Assembly: GCA_007133255.1 (NCBI GenBank)
Contig: SLMY01000109.1
Location: 1-9,522, forward strand
Direction of reading: 5' to 3'
DNA from: Clostridiales bacterium
GTDB lineage: Bacteria > Bacillota > Clostridia > Saccharofermentanales > UBA5734
Length of the DNA stretch: 9,522 bases
Part shown: positions 1 through 6,840 of the stretch, piece after piece
Layout: every line of letters begins with the position of its first letter
Numbering within the stretch: position 1 is the first letter of the stretch
Translations under genes and position numbers: made by a program
The notes under the pieces: model-generated
What the model saw: only the letters and a program-made list of their open reading frames with translations
Database searches by the model: none
Told to the model about the DNA's origin: nothing

Positions 1-775
1 AAAGATCGGGCCGCAGATTGGTCTGGCTGCCGGCCAGTGTCTTCAGCAGCAGCCCCGTATCGTTCGTCGTTTCAACTTTCATGATCAGCGGCCGGATATC
101 CAGCTGCCTAATTTTTTTCTTGCTTTTCTTCGCGACAACCAAAGGCTGATCGCATGGGACTGCCGCCATTTTCTCCCAGGCGGACCGCAGTGAAGGATGG
201 ACCAGCCCGTATTCAGCGGCTGTGACCAGGCTCATCAGGCTGGCACCTGTTTTTATCAGCCGGCCTGCGGCCGTCACGGCAAAGCCACGGGGCAGACTGT
301 TATTTAAGGTTTTCAGCAAAAACTCTGGCTCCAGGTTTTCTGTTAAGATAGCGTCAAAGTAGTCATCTTCAGTAGCCAGGCCAACGCTGATCGGCAGGGC
401 AAAGGTTATCTGCGGCCTGGGATTATAGCCTTTTGACCAGGCTACCGGCCAGTTCGCGCGGCGGATAGAGCGCTCAAAGGTACGCATCATATCCAGGTGA
501 GCCAGCCAGATAGCAGGCTCCTGGCGCGTATAACGGAACCGATAGGTGAACAAGGGTATTTCCTTCTGACTCGCTGTTTTTTCAGCTCCGGCTTCAGTCT
601 GATCCTTTGCTCCGGATTCAGTCTGATCCATTGCTCCCGTGCCAGTCCGATCCATTGCTCCTGTTTCAGTCCGACCCATTGCTCCCGTGCCAGTCTGATC
701 CATCGGTTTTTCATCTCCAGTATCAGTCTTATCAGCATCAGTCTTTTTTAGATGCTTATCAGTGGTTATGCTCAA
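1..775 (-). CDS. TIGR03936/DUF2344 radical SAM-associated protein, 3' end outside window
   Basis: The function of this family is unknown; it is the usual partner of the TIGR03960 radical SAM protein encoded just upstream. I read 258 complete codons, and the gene continues past the left edge. The DUF2344 body begins near residue 74 with FRYTRQEPAIWLAHLDMMRT, then RRANWPVAWSKGYNPRPQ and FALPISVGLATEDDYFDAIL, all typical of the family. It is open to the last bases (TLAGSQTNLRPD), close to where family members end, so only a short C-terminus should be missing. The start chosen is TTG at 775-773, with an ideal AAGGAGG 8 nt upstream; it overlaps the preceding gene by 17 bp, which suggests coupled translation. 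Oddity: about 70 extra residues precede the domain, made of a Lys/Asp/Thr-rich stretch (residues 1-24) and five 8-residue repeats (25-64), where relatives normally start almost directly with the domain. In other members this pair often precedes ribonuclease G/rplU; that would lie outside this window. Confidence 0.88.
   Translation of the reverse strand, partial: MSITTDKHLKKTDADKTDTGDEKPMDQTGTGAMGRTETGAMDRTGTGAMDQTESGAKDQTEAGAEKTASQKEIPLFTYRFRYTRQEPAIWLAHLDMMRTFERSIRRANWPVAWSKGYNPRPQITFALPISVGLATEDDYFDAILTENLEPEFLLKTLNNSLPRGFAVTAAGRLIKTGASLMSLVTAAEYGLVHPSLRSAWEKMAAVPCDQPLVVAKKSKKKIRQLDIRPLIMKVETTNDTGLLLKTLAGSQTNLRPDL
584..703 (-). repeat. 24-bp in-frame tandem repeat, 5 units, in the DUF2344 gene
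   Basis: Five contiguous 24-bp units start at 680, 656, 632, 608 and 584. On the coding strand they translate as MDQTGTGA, MGRTETGA, MDRTGTGA, MDQTESGA and KDQTEAGA. The period is exact, without indels, and units differ mainly by substitutions. The segment is hydrophilic and probably disordered. It lies between the start codon and the DUF2344 domain. Confidence 0.92.
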
Positions 776-2624
776 GGCAAATTCCTCCTTCGAAGCAGGC
801 AGCGCCGCAGGCAGTGCAGGCCACACGGCATTCAGGTGTCTGCTCACCGGCCAGGGCTTTCTCATATTCACGCTGGAGAAAACGGCGTGATACCCCAATA
901 TCAATATGATCCCAGGGCAGTTGTTCATCCTGGCCGCGCGCACGTCCGGCGTAAAAGTCAGGATCCAGCCCGGCTTCCTGAAAACATTGCTGCCAGACCG
1001 CGTTGTCGAACCGGTCGTCCCAGGCGCTGAAAGTCTGCCCCTTCTGCCAGGCGGCCACCAGCACGTTGAACAGTCTGCGGTCACCTCTGGCCAGCACTGC
1101 TTCCACCCGGCTTGATTTCAGGGCATGCCACTGCAGCTTGATTCCCTGTGGCCGCAAAAGCTCACGCAGCAGGCTGATTTTTTCCCAGACAAGCTCCGGG
1201 TCTTCCTGGGCCACCCACTGGAAAGGGGTAAAGGGTTTTGGAATAAAATAGGCAGCGCTGACATTTAAGATTAATCTGCGCCGGCGCTTTTCACGAGGCA
1301 GTTTCAGGTAAAGGTCGCGAATCGCGCCTGTGAGGCTGGCAATACCACGTACATCATCCATCGTCTCTGTCGGCAGACCCAGCATGAAATAAAGCTTGGC
1401 GCCGCTCCAGCCGCCTTCAAAGGCCAGTCTCATCGCTTCCAGCAAATCTTCAGTTTCTATCTGCTTATTAATCACATTCCGCAGTCGCTGCGTACCAGCT
1501 TCCGGGGCAAAGGTCAGGCCGCTTTTTCTTGTCCGCGACGCCTTTTCCATGAGTTCAAGATTAAATGAATCCAGCCGCAGCGAAGGCAGCGATAAACTGG
1601 TCATGCGCGGGGTCATCCGGCACAGCAGCTCATCGGTAAGCTCACCTAGTTTCTGGTAATCACTGGTTGACAAAGAAAGCATGCCCAGCTCGTCATAGCC
1701 TGTTTCCATTTCCAGGTCATCCGCCTGACGCGCCAGCACATCAACTGATTTTTGACGCAGCGGACGGTAGATCATACCGGCCTGGCAAAAGCGGCAGCCG
1801 CGCGGACAGCCGCGCATCAATTCCAGAAACATACGGTCATGGACTATTTCTGTATTGGGTACAAGGTCCTTATCAGGGAAAGGCGCCTGATCCAGATCCT
1901 TAACCAGTCGTTTTCGGATCACAGACGGTACACCGGGCTGATTGGGCGTTATCTCACGTATAAGGCCTGTCTCATGGTACAGCACCGTGTAGAAACGCGG
2001 TACATAAACGCCTTCTATACTGGCGGCTCTGAGCAGAAATGCTTGCCGGCTGCCGCCCTTTTTCTGGAAGCTCGTGTATGCGTCCAGCAACTCATCGAGC
2101 AGCTGCTCAGTTTCACCCAGCAGCACCAGATCAAAAGCATCCGCGATCGGTTCACAGTGGAAAGCGACCGGGCCGCCGGCTATCACCAGTGGTTCATCCT
2201 CGCCGCGATCAGCGGCGCGCAGTGATATCCCTCCCAGGTCAAGCATATTTAAAATATTGGTGTAGCTTAACTCATACTGCAGCGTAAAACCAATAAAATC
2301 AAAAGCGCTGAGGGGGGTTTTTGATTCCAGGGAAAAAAGCGGCAGACCCAGTTCACGCATGCCTTTTTCCATATCCGTCCAGGGCGCGAACACACGTTCA
2401 CACCAGGTGTCCTGCCGCTGATTAAGCTGATAATAGATGATTCTTAAAGCAAGATTCGACATGCCTATTTCGTACAAGTCGGGGAAACAGAAAGCAAAGC
2501 GAACGGGAACAGCCTCATTTTTCTCAACGCTGTTCCATTCACCACCTGCGTAGCGAGCCGGTTTCTCAACCGCCTGCAGTAAATGACGCGGCAGCTTCAC
2601 AGCTGCTGCCTGTATTCTATTCAT
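759..2624 (-). CDS. TIGR03960 family B12-binding-type radical SAM protein
   Basis: A 621-residue member of the TIGR03960 family, whose reaction is not known. The N-terminal third resembles a cobalamin-binding-like Rossmann domain (FCFPDLYEIGMSNLALRIIY at 45-64; VIAGGPVAFHCEPIADAFD at 147-165; LLGETEQ). The radical SAM core follows with CPRGCRFC (Cys273, Cys277, Cys280), the CxxxCxxC set that holds the 4Fe-4S cluster, then QAGMIYRPLR. A second cysteine cluster at the extreme C-terminus (Cys599, 603, 606, 610, 616) could hold another cluster or metal. The start is ATG 15 nt after the pgi stop, with AGGTGA about 10 nt upstream overlapping that stop. The stop lies inside the start region of the DUF2344 partner gene. 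The arrangement pgi - TIGR03960 - TIGR03936 suggests one transcript. Family assignment is firm; function is open. Confidence 0.95.
   Translation of the reverse strand: MNRIQAAAVKLPRHLLQAVEKPARYAGGEWNSVEKNEAVPVRFAFCFPDLYEIGMSNLALRIIYYQLNQRQDTWCERVFAPWTDMEKGMRELGLPLFSLESKTPLSAFDFIGFTLQYELSYTNILNMLDLGGISLRAADRGEDEPLVIAGGPVAFHCEPIADAFDLVLLGETEQLLDELLDAYTSFQKKGGSRQAFLLRAASIEGVYVPRFYTVLYHETGLIREITPNQPGVPSVIRKRLVKDLDQAPFPDKDLVPNTEIVHDRMFLELMRGCPRGCRFCQAGMIYRPLRQKSVDVLARQADDLEMETGYDELGMLSLSTSDYQKLGELTDELLCRMTPRMTSLSLPSLRLDSFNLELMEKASRTRKSGLTFAPEAGTQRLRNVINKQIETEDLLEAMRLAFEGGWSGAKLYFMLGLPTETMDDVRGIASLTGAIRDLYLKLPREKRRRRLILNVSAAYFIPKPFTPFQWVAQEDPELVWEKISLLRELLRPQGIKLQWHALKSSRVEAVLARGDRRLFNVLVAAWQKGQTFSAWDDRFDNAVWQQCFQEAGLDPDFYAGRARGQDEQLPWDHIDIGVSRRFLQREYEKALAGEQTPECRVACTACGAACFEGGICLEHNH
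784..790 (-). promoter_or_regulatory. Ribosome binding site setting the TTG start of the DUF2344 gene
   Basis: The coding strand reads AAGGAGG, followed by 8 nt and TTG at 775-773. It lies inside the 3' end of the upstream radical SAM gene. It is the only strong Shine-Dalgarno near the start of this reading frame and decides in favour of TTG over the internal ATG codons of the repeat. Confidence 0.8.
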
Positions 2625-2639
2625 AGAGGGTTAGTCACC

Positions 2640-3992
2640 TTATTCCTTATCTGAAAGCCGGGCTTCAAGCTCGGCCTGCTTATCTTCATAGCCTGGTTTG
2701 CCAAGCAGGGCGAACATATTCTGCTTATACGCTTCTACACCTGGCTGGTCGAATGGATTGACAGCCAACAGATATCCGCTGATCGCACAGGCTTTCTCGA
2801 AAAAATAGACCAGTTCGCCGAACGCTTCAGGGCTGCGTTCGCAGATTGTCACCTGCAGGTTGGGAACACCGCCGTCAACATGCGCCAGCATGGTCCCCTG
2901 GGCGGCTTTGCTGTTGATCTCATGCAGATCAGTCCCGGCCAGAAAATTCAGCCCGTCAAGATTGTCCGGATCATTCGGCACCGTCAGCTGGTTACGTGAC
3001 TGTTCTATTTGAACAACCGTCTCAAACAGGATTCTTCTGCCATCCTGCACATATTGCCCCATGGAGTGAAGGTCGGTTGTGTTGTCGACTCCGGCAGGCA
3101 GAAGACCACGGTTATCCTTACCTTCACTTTCCCCATACAGCTGTTTCCACCATTCAGTCACATAATGCATGGATGGCTCATAATTGACCATCAGCTCCAC
3201 CGCGTATCCCTTGCGCAGTAAAACGTTGCGGCAGGCGGCATAGGCGTAGCTGGAGTTATTAGTTAAATCAGGTTTATTAAATTTTTGCATCGCCTGCCGC
3301 GCGCCTTTCATCATGGCGCGAATATCAATGCCGGCCGCGGCGATCGGCAGTAGGCCAACGGCTGTGAGGACAGAGAAGCGGCCACCAACATCATCCGGCA
3401 CAACAAAAGTCTCATATTGTTCACTGTCAGCCAGTTTCTTAAGCGCGCCCTTCTGCTTGTCAGTTGTTACATAAATACGCTCACGTGAAGCTTCTTTGCC
3501 ATACTTGTTTTCAAGCCAGCCTTTCAAAAGGCGGAAGGCAACAGCTGGTTCTGTAGTTGTGCCGGATTTGGAAATTACATTTAAGGATACCTGCTTGTCC
3601 TCCAGAAACGCCAGTAAATCATTCAGATAATCAGCACTCAGGTTCTGTCCGGCAAACAGGACCAGAGGCGCTTTACGCTGACGTTTAGTCTGCATCGCCT
3701 GAAAATGGCTCGACAGCATTTCAATCGCGGCTTTGGCGCCCAGATAAGACCCGCCGATGCCAATGACAACCAGTACATCTGACTGGCGGCGAATTCTGGC
3801 CGCGGCCTTGCGAATGCGTCCGAATTCAGAACGGCTGTATTTTTGCGGCAGATCAAGCCAGCCCAGAAAATCGCTGCCCGGGCCTTTTTTCTTATGAAGC
3901 AGGTCATGTGCCAGGCTTACCTGAGCCTGCATCTGTGCCATTTCATGCTCATCCATATACGATCTGGCGTTGCTAAGGTCAAATTTAATCAT
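2640..3992 (-). CDS. pgi: Glucose-6-phosphate isomerase
   Basis: Interconverts glucose 6-phosphate and fructose 6-phosphate in cytoplasmic glycolysis/gluconeogenesis. At 450 residues it matches the short Bacillota-type enzyme rather than the 550-residue E. coli form. Visible motifs, in order: VIGIGGSYLGAKAA (77-89), the SIS-domain phosphate-binding SKSGTTTE (141-148), PGI signature 1 VPDDVGGRFSVLT (198-210), GESEGKDN with the likely catalytic Glu290, DLHSMGQY (His309), and signature 2 GYLLAVNPFDQPGVEAYK (406-423, Lys423). No key residue is missing. The ATG start has GGAGG 7 nt upstream. It heads a close cluster with the two radical SAM-system genes; nothing visible links glycolysis to them beyond shared transcription. 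The 127-bp gap upstream contains a TATAGT (4050-4055) without a convincing -35 box and a small 5-bp hairpin (4033-4048), so its promoter is not assigned. Confidence 0.97.
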   Translation of the reverse strand: MIKFDLSNARSYMDEHEMAQMQAQVSLAHDLLHKKKGPGSDFLGWLDLPQKYSRSEFGRIRKAAARIRRQSDVLVVIGIGGSYLGAKAAIEMLSSHFQAMQTKRQRKAPLVLFAGQNLSADYLNDLLAFLEDKQVSLNVISKSGTTTEPAVAFRLLKGWLENKYGKEASRERIYVTTDKQKGALKKLADSEQYETFVVPDDVGGRFSVLTAVGLLPIAAAGIDIRAMMKGARQAMQKFNKPDLTNNSSYAYAACRNVLLRKGYAVELMVNYEPSMHYVTEWWKQLYGESEGKDNRGLLPAGVDNTTDLHSMGQYVQDGRRILFETVVQIEQSRNQLTVPNDPDNLDGLNFLAGTDLHEINSKAAQGTMLAHVDGGVPNLQVTICERSPEAFGELVYFFEKACAISGYLLAVNPFDQPGVEAYKQNMFALLGKPGYEDKQAELEARLSDKE

Positions 3993-4119
3993 AGTAATTC
4001 CTCCAGTAAACTGATATTTGATTCATCTTTGAAGAGGTCGTGATACCTCACTATATGTGTTTTGATTAACCGCTTATAAGATTACATTCTGCTTGTAGCT
4101 CACACAAAAGTATAATCGA

Positions 4120-6264
4120 TCATTCAGGCACATGCAACCGCTTCGGCCGCGGGCCGCTCAAGTCAAAAAATACCGTTTCATCGGCCAAAACCAGTTCGCC
4201 GTCAGATCTGAATCGATCGACAGAAAAAGTGAAATGATCAACCCGCCAGCGTTTGATATGAGTATAAGTCTGCTGAAACTGACGGCGGTTTTTCTTAACT
4301 TTTTTTAACAGGCTTTGAATGTACGCTTCAGAAAGTCCGCTCCTGGTATTCTGATTGTCACGCGTCAGCTGTTCCCAGAACCCCATCCAGACGGGCTGGT
4401 CTTTCTGGCCGCTTTCAAGATAAAAAAACCGGATTGAGTCGAGGAAAGCCTGCCCTTTAGCCGTTTCCGCACGAAGATCAGCATTGTGCTGAACCGCGAA
4501 CTGCCACAGCTGGCAGCACTGGTCTGAAGGGCTTAAAGATCGGTCGAAACCGTCATGTTGTCCAAGCCATCGTGCGAATGAGGCAAAAAAGGCAAAAGGA
4601 GACGCTGCCCGCTTAATCAGGTAACGGACAACCGGCCTGATCAGGCCATGATTCCAGTACGATTCCAGCAGCTGGGAGATGTCCTTCAAAAGACAAAGCT
4701 GGTCAAAACGAAGCTGGTCAGACCGCAGTATTTCATATGGCGCGCCCTGCTGCCAGGCAAATCCCAGCGCTTTGGCGCTGCTGGCTATGGGTGTGCCGGG
4801 CAGTACTTTTAAAAAACCCAGCTGCAACTGATGCGCTCCCATATTAAACACATCATTAAAAGAGCTGGCGAACTGGTCTAACGTCTCACCAGGCAGTCCG
4901 GCGATCAGGTCTAGATGAAGATGTATATTCCCGGCCTTCAGCAGCGCGGCGACTCGTTTTCGCAATAGCGGCAGATCGCAGGGCCGGCAGATCGCCTGCA
5001 GCACATGTGACTGAGTGGTCTGGACACCTATTTCCAGTTGAATCAGACCGGGCGGCGCTGTTGCCAGCAAGCTGACAGATGCTTCATCCAGCAGATCACC
5101 GGCGATCTCAAAATGAAAATTAGTCTGTTCCCGTCGCTGCTTCCAGCTTTCTGATGTTTTCTGATCGGTTTGCTGTTCTTGCTGACGCGAAATCAGATGA
5201 GCCCAGATTTTTTTTGCCCGGTTGATATCAGCATTGAACGTCCGGTCTACACATTTAACCTGTCGCACCTGATGAGATAAAAACAGGTCAATTTCTGAGA
5301 ATACGCGGTCCAGCGGTTTAAATCGCAGATGCTTATCAATTGATGAAAGACAGTAGGTACAGCGAAACGGACAGCCGCGTGATGTCTCATAATAAAGCAT
5401 TTTATTTTTATCCTGTTCCAGGTCCCGGCCGCTGTAGGGAAAAACCCAGTCCTCCCCCTTGAGCCGCGGGCGTTCAGGTTCATGAGAAACAGCACCTGTC
5501 AGCGGATGACGCCAGCTTAAACCTGGAATAGCCAGGCTGAACGTATCAGCCTCACGGCTGTACAAGGATTTCAGCAGATCCAAAAATGCGGCCTCGCCTT
5601 CGCCGCGAATGATAAAATCAACTTCAGGATGCGATCGAATGACCTGGTCCGGATCTGAACCTGCTTCCGGACCACCCCAGATGATCAGGGCCTCAGGGCA
5701 GATTTTTCTAAGATCACGAGTCAGCGCTCTAATCTGGTTAATGTTCCATATATAGCACGAAAAAGCGAAAACACCGGCGTTTGTCTGAAAAAGTCTGCGC
5801 AAGACGCGAAGCGGCGGTTCATGGATGGTTGACTCAATTCGGACTATCTCAGGCAGGTTCGTATGTCTGTCCGAAGGCGGAACCGTATAACTGTCCGAAG
5901 CTAAGCTAGCATGACTGTCCGAAGGCAGGTCCTTATGACTGTCCGAAGCTAGGTCCTTATGACTGTCCGAAGGCAGGTTCTTATGGCTGTCCGAAGCTAG
6001 GTCCTTATGACTGTCCGAAGCTAGGTCCTTATGACTGTCCGAAGCTAGGTTCGTATAACTGTCCGGCCATCGCTGGCGCAGATAAGCTTCAAGCGTTCGA
6101 ACCGCCAGCCCGGTATGGCTGAAGCGGCTGTTGAGTGTTAATAAAACAACAGGGGCCGGTTTACCCTGAAGCCCCCTTACTTTTTTGCTTATGGCTTGAA
6201 ACAGACTTGTTTTGTCTGGCATGTTCTTGCTCTCCCGGGTTTTGCTCCTGCCTGTTCTTGTCAT
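4120..6264 (-). CDS. B12-binding domain radical SAM protein with DUF4080
   Basis: A 714-residue protein of unknown reaction. The cobalamin-binding-like domain starts with VVLLTLNSRFSHTGLAVRTL (39-58) and resumes at IVRIESTIHEPPLRVLRRLF, FAFSCYIWNINQIRALT, IIWGGPEAGSDPDQVI and FIIRGEGEAAF (140-227). The radical SAM core has CPFRCTYC (Cys298, 302, 305) followed by VKCVDRTFNAD (337-346), typical of this family, and LDLIAGLPGE. The C-terminal ~170 residues match the DUF4080 position. Oddity: residues ~70-136 are an 8-residue repeat inserted between the first helix and second strand of the B12 domain, where relatives have only a short loop. The gene follows the NfeD-like gene as TAA-TA-ATG, so reinitiation is likely. 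A second possible start is Met15 (6222), which has GGGAGAG upstream; the first ATG has only weak Shine-Dalgarno complementarity. Cobalamin binding is inferred, since no DxHxxG motif is visible. Confidence 0.93.
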   Translation of the reverse strand: MTRTGRSKTRESKNMPDKTSLFQAISKKVRGLQGKPAPVVLLTLNSRFSHTGLAVRTLEAYLRQRWPDSYTNLASDSHKDLASDSHKDLASDSHKNLPSDSHKDLASDSHKDLPSDSHASLASDSYTVPPSDRHTNLPEIVRIESTIHEPPLRVLRRLFQTNAGVFAFSCYIWNINQIRALTRDLRKICPEALIIWGGPEAGSDPDQVIRSHPEVDFIIRGEGEAAFLDLLKSLYSREADTFSLAIPGLSWRHPLTGAVSHEPERPRLKGEDWVFPYSGRDLEQDKNKMLYYETSRGCPFRCTYCLSSIDKHLRFKPLDRVFSEIDLFLSHQVRQVKCVDRTFNADINRAKKIWAHLISRQQEQQTDQKTSESWKQRREQTNFHFEIAGDLLDEASVSLLATAPPGLIQLEIGVQTTQSHVLQAICRPCDLPLLRKRVAALLKAGNIHLHLDLIAGLPGETLDQFASSFNDVFNMGAHQLQLGFLKVLPGTPIASSAKALGFAWQQGAPYEILRSDQLRFDQLCLLKDISQLLESYWNHGLIRPVVRYLIKRAASPFAFFASFARWLGQHDGFDRSLSPSDQCCQLWQFAVQHNADLRAETAKGQAFLDSIRFFYLESGQKDQPVWMGFWEQLTRDNQNTRSGLSEAYIQSLLKKVKKNRRQFQQTYTHIKRWRVDHFTFSVDRFRSDGELVLADETVFFDLSGPRPKRLHVPE
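5869..6060 (-). repeat. 24-bp in-frame tandem repeat, 8 units, in the DUF4080 radical SAM gene
   Basis: GTCCG recurs on the plus strand at 5869, 5893, 5917, 5941, 5965, 5989, 6013, 6037 and 6061, an exact 24-bp period. The consensus unit encodes SDSHKDLA. Central units vary in one or a few residues (KDLA, KNLP, KDLP), and the copies nearest the gene's 3' side are more diverged (SDSYTVPP, SDRHTNLP). There are no indels, so the frame is kept. The product is hydrophilic and acidic/histidine-bearing, and probably an exposed flexible loop. Confidence 0.95.
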
Positions 6265-6266
6265 TA

Positions 6267-6701
6267 TTAACTGCGCCGTTCAACATTAATATCCTGAACA
6301 ACAGTTTTTTTCAGGGTCGGATCAGTTTCATCCCCCAGCCGGTTCGCGTCATCATGATCTTGGTAAACTCTCGAAACTCTGAAGCCTTGCGGTGTCACGG
6401 CTGTTATCTGGACAATTGTTCCAACATATTGCTTATGATCACTGATCGCTTTAAATAGAAGATTCGATCCCAGGTACTCAAGCTGTATCCGGCCGGCCTT
6501 GTTTTGTCTCACCGTTCGTGTGACAACCGCCTCACGGCCCACCAGGTCGTGCTGTGAATCCTCAGATATCAGCGTCCGAAGCCGTTTTCGGAGTATACTC
6601 TGTATAATTTTCTGCACGACCAAAATCACCAGCAGTACACTGAAGGTGAACAGGAAAACGGTTATAAAAAATGCCAGTCTGGCCATGGCGTTATCAGCCA
6701 T
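6267..6701 (-). CDS. NfeD-like membrane protein with one TM segment and an OB-fold domain
   Basis: A 144-residue protein. Residues ~8-32 (ARLAFFITVFLFTFSVLLVI region) form a hydrophobic membrane helix, followed by a basic patch (KRLRTL). Residues ~53-108 (LVGREAVVTRTVRQ, then GRIQLEYLGSNLLFKA, GTIVQITAVTPQGFRV) match the small beta-barrel of NfeD C-terminal domains. The LVGREAV opening and the closing V-x-V/I-x-x-V-x-x-x-G-x-x-V pattern are characteristic. The ~35-residue tail is polar and unassigned. NfeD proteins are usually thought to assist membrane-associated complexes such as SPFH/flotillin proteins or proteases; no such partner is in this window. The ATG start has AAGGAG 6 nt upstream. 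It is tightly linked to the downstream radical SAM gene (2 nt between stop and start), so they probably share a transcript, perhaps from the extended -10 promoter at 6795-6803. Confidence 0.75.
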   Translation of the reverse strand: MADNAMARLAFFITVFLFTFSVLLVILVVQKIIQSILRKRLRTLISEDSQHDLVGREAVVTRTVRQNKAGRIQLEYLGSNLLFKAISDHKQYVGTIVQITAVTPQGFRVSRVYQDHDDANRLGDETDPTLKKTVVQDINVERRS

Positions 6702-6765
6702 ATTACGCTCCTTCGCTGTAAGATCAGGTTAGGCTGTTATCTTCCCAAACGACTTTTGCTGACAA

Positions 6766-6791
6766 AATCGGCCCAGCTTCCTGGACCGATT
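6766..6791 (-). terminator. Rho-independent terminator of speD
   Basis: On the minus strand, AATCGGTCCAG - GAAG - CTGGGCCGATT forms an 11-bp stem (one T.G wobble) with a 4-nt loop, followed directly by TTGTC, giving a short T run. It lies 49 nt after the speD stop. The T tract is short, so termination may be partial and allow read-through into the NfeD-like gene. Confidence 0.7.
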
Positions 6792-6794
6792 AAA

Positions 6795-6803
6795 ATTATA
6801 ACA
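6795..6803 (-). promoter_or_regulatory. Candidate extended -10 promoter for the NfeD-like/DUF4080 pair
   Basis: The minus strand reads TGTTATAAT, a perfect TGn-TATAAT extended -10 element. No good -35 is seen, as is usual for extended -10 promoters. The start point would fall near 6788, at the 5' arm of the terminator hairpin. The region is AT-rich, so a chance match is possible. Confidence 0.4.
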
Positions 6804-6840
6804 TGCCAATATTAAATTATCTATATCTTGTGGTACACCT

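Noticed and set aside
487..738. 83-residue minus-strand frame with a repeated EQWI/VGL pattern
   Set aside because: It is the out-of-phase reading of the 24-bp repeat. The frame that continues into the DUF2344 domain and has the AAGGAGG site is the real one.
607..909. Plus-strand frame with repeated QSDPLL units
   Set aside because: It is an antisense reading of the same 24-bp repeat, with no ribosome binding site or recognisable domain.
1752..2225. 157-residue plus-strand ORF
   Set aside because: It lies wholly antisense to the clearly homologous TIGR03960 radical SAM gene and has no domain match.
4050..4080. Promoter for pgi with TATAGT as -10
   Set aside because: No acceptable -35 box at 16-18 bp; the promoter of the cluster could not be placed.
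5869..6060. Possible CRISPR array
   Set aside because: Repeats are directly contiguous with no unique spacers, keep the reading frame and encode SDSHKDLA units; it is a coding minisatellite.
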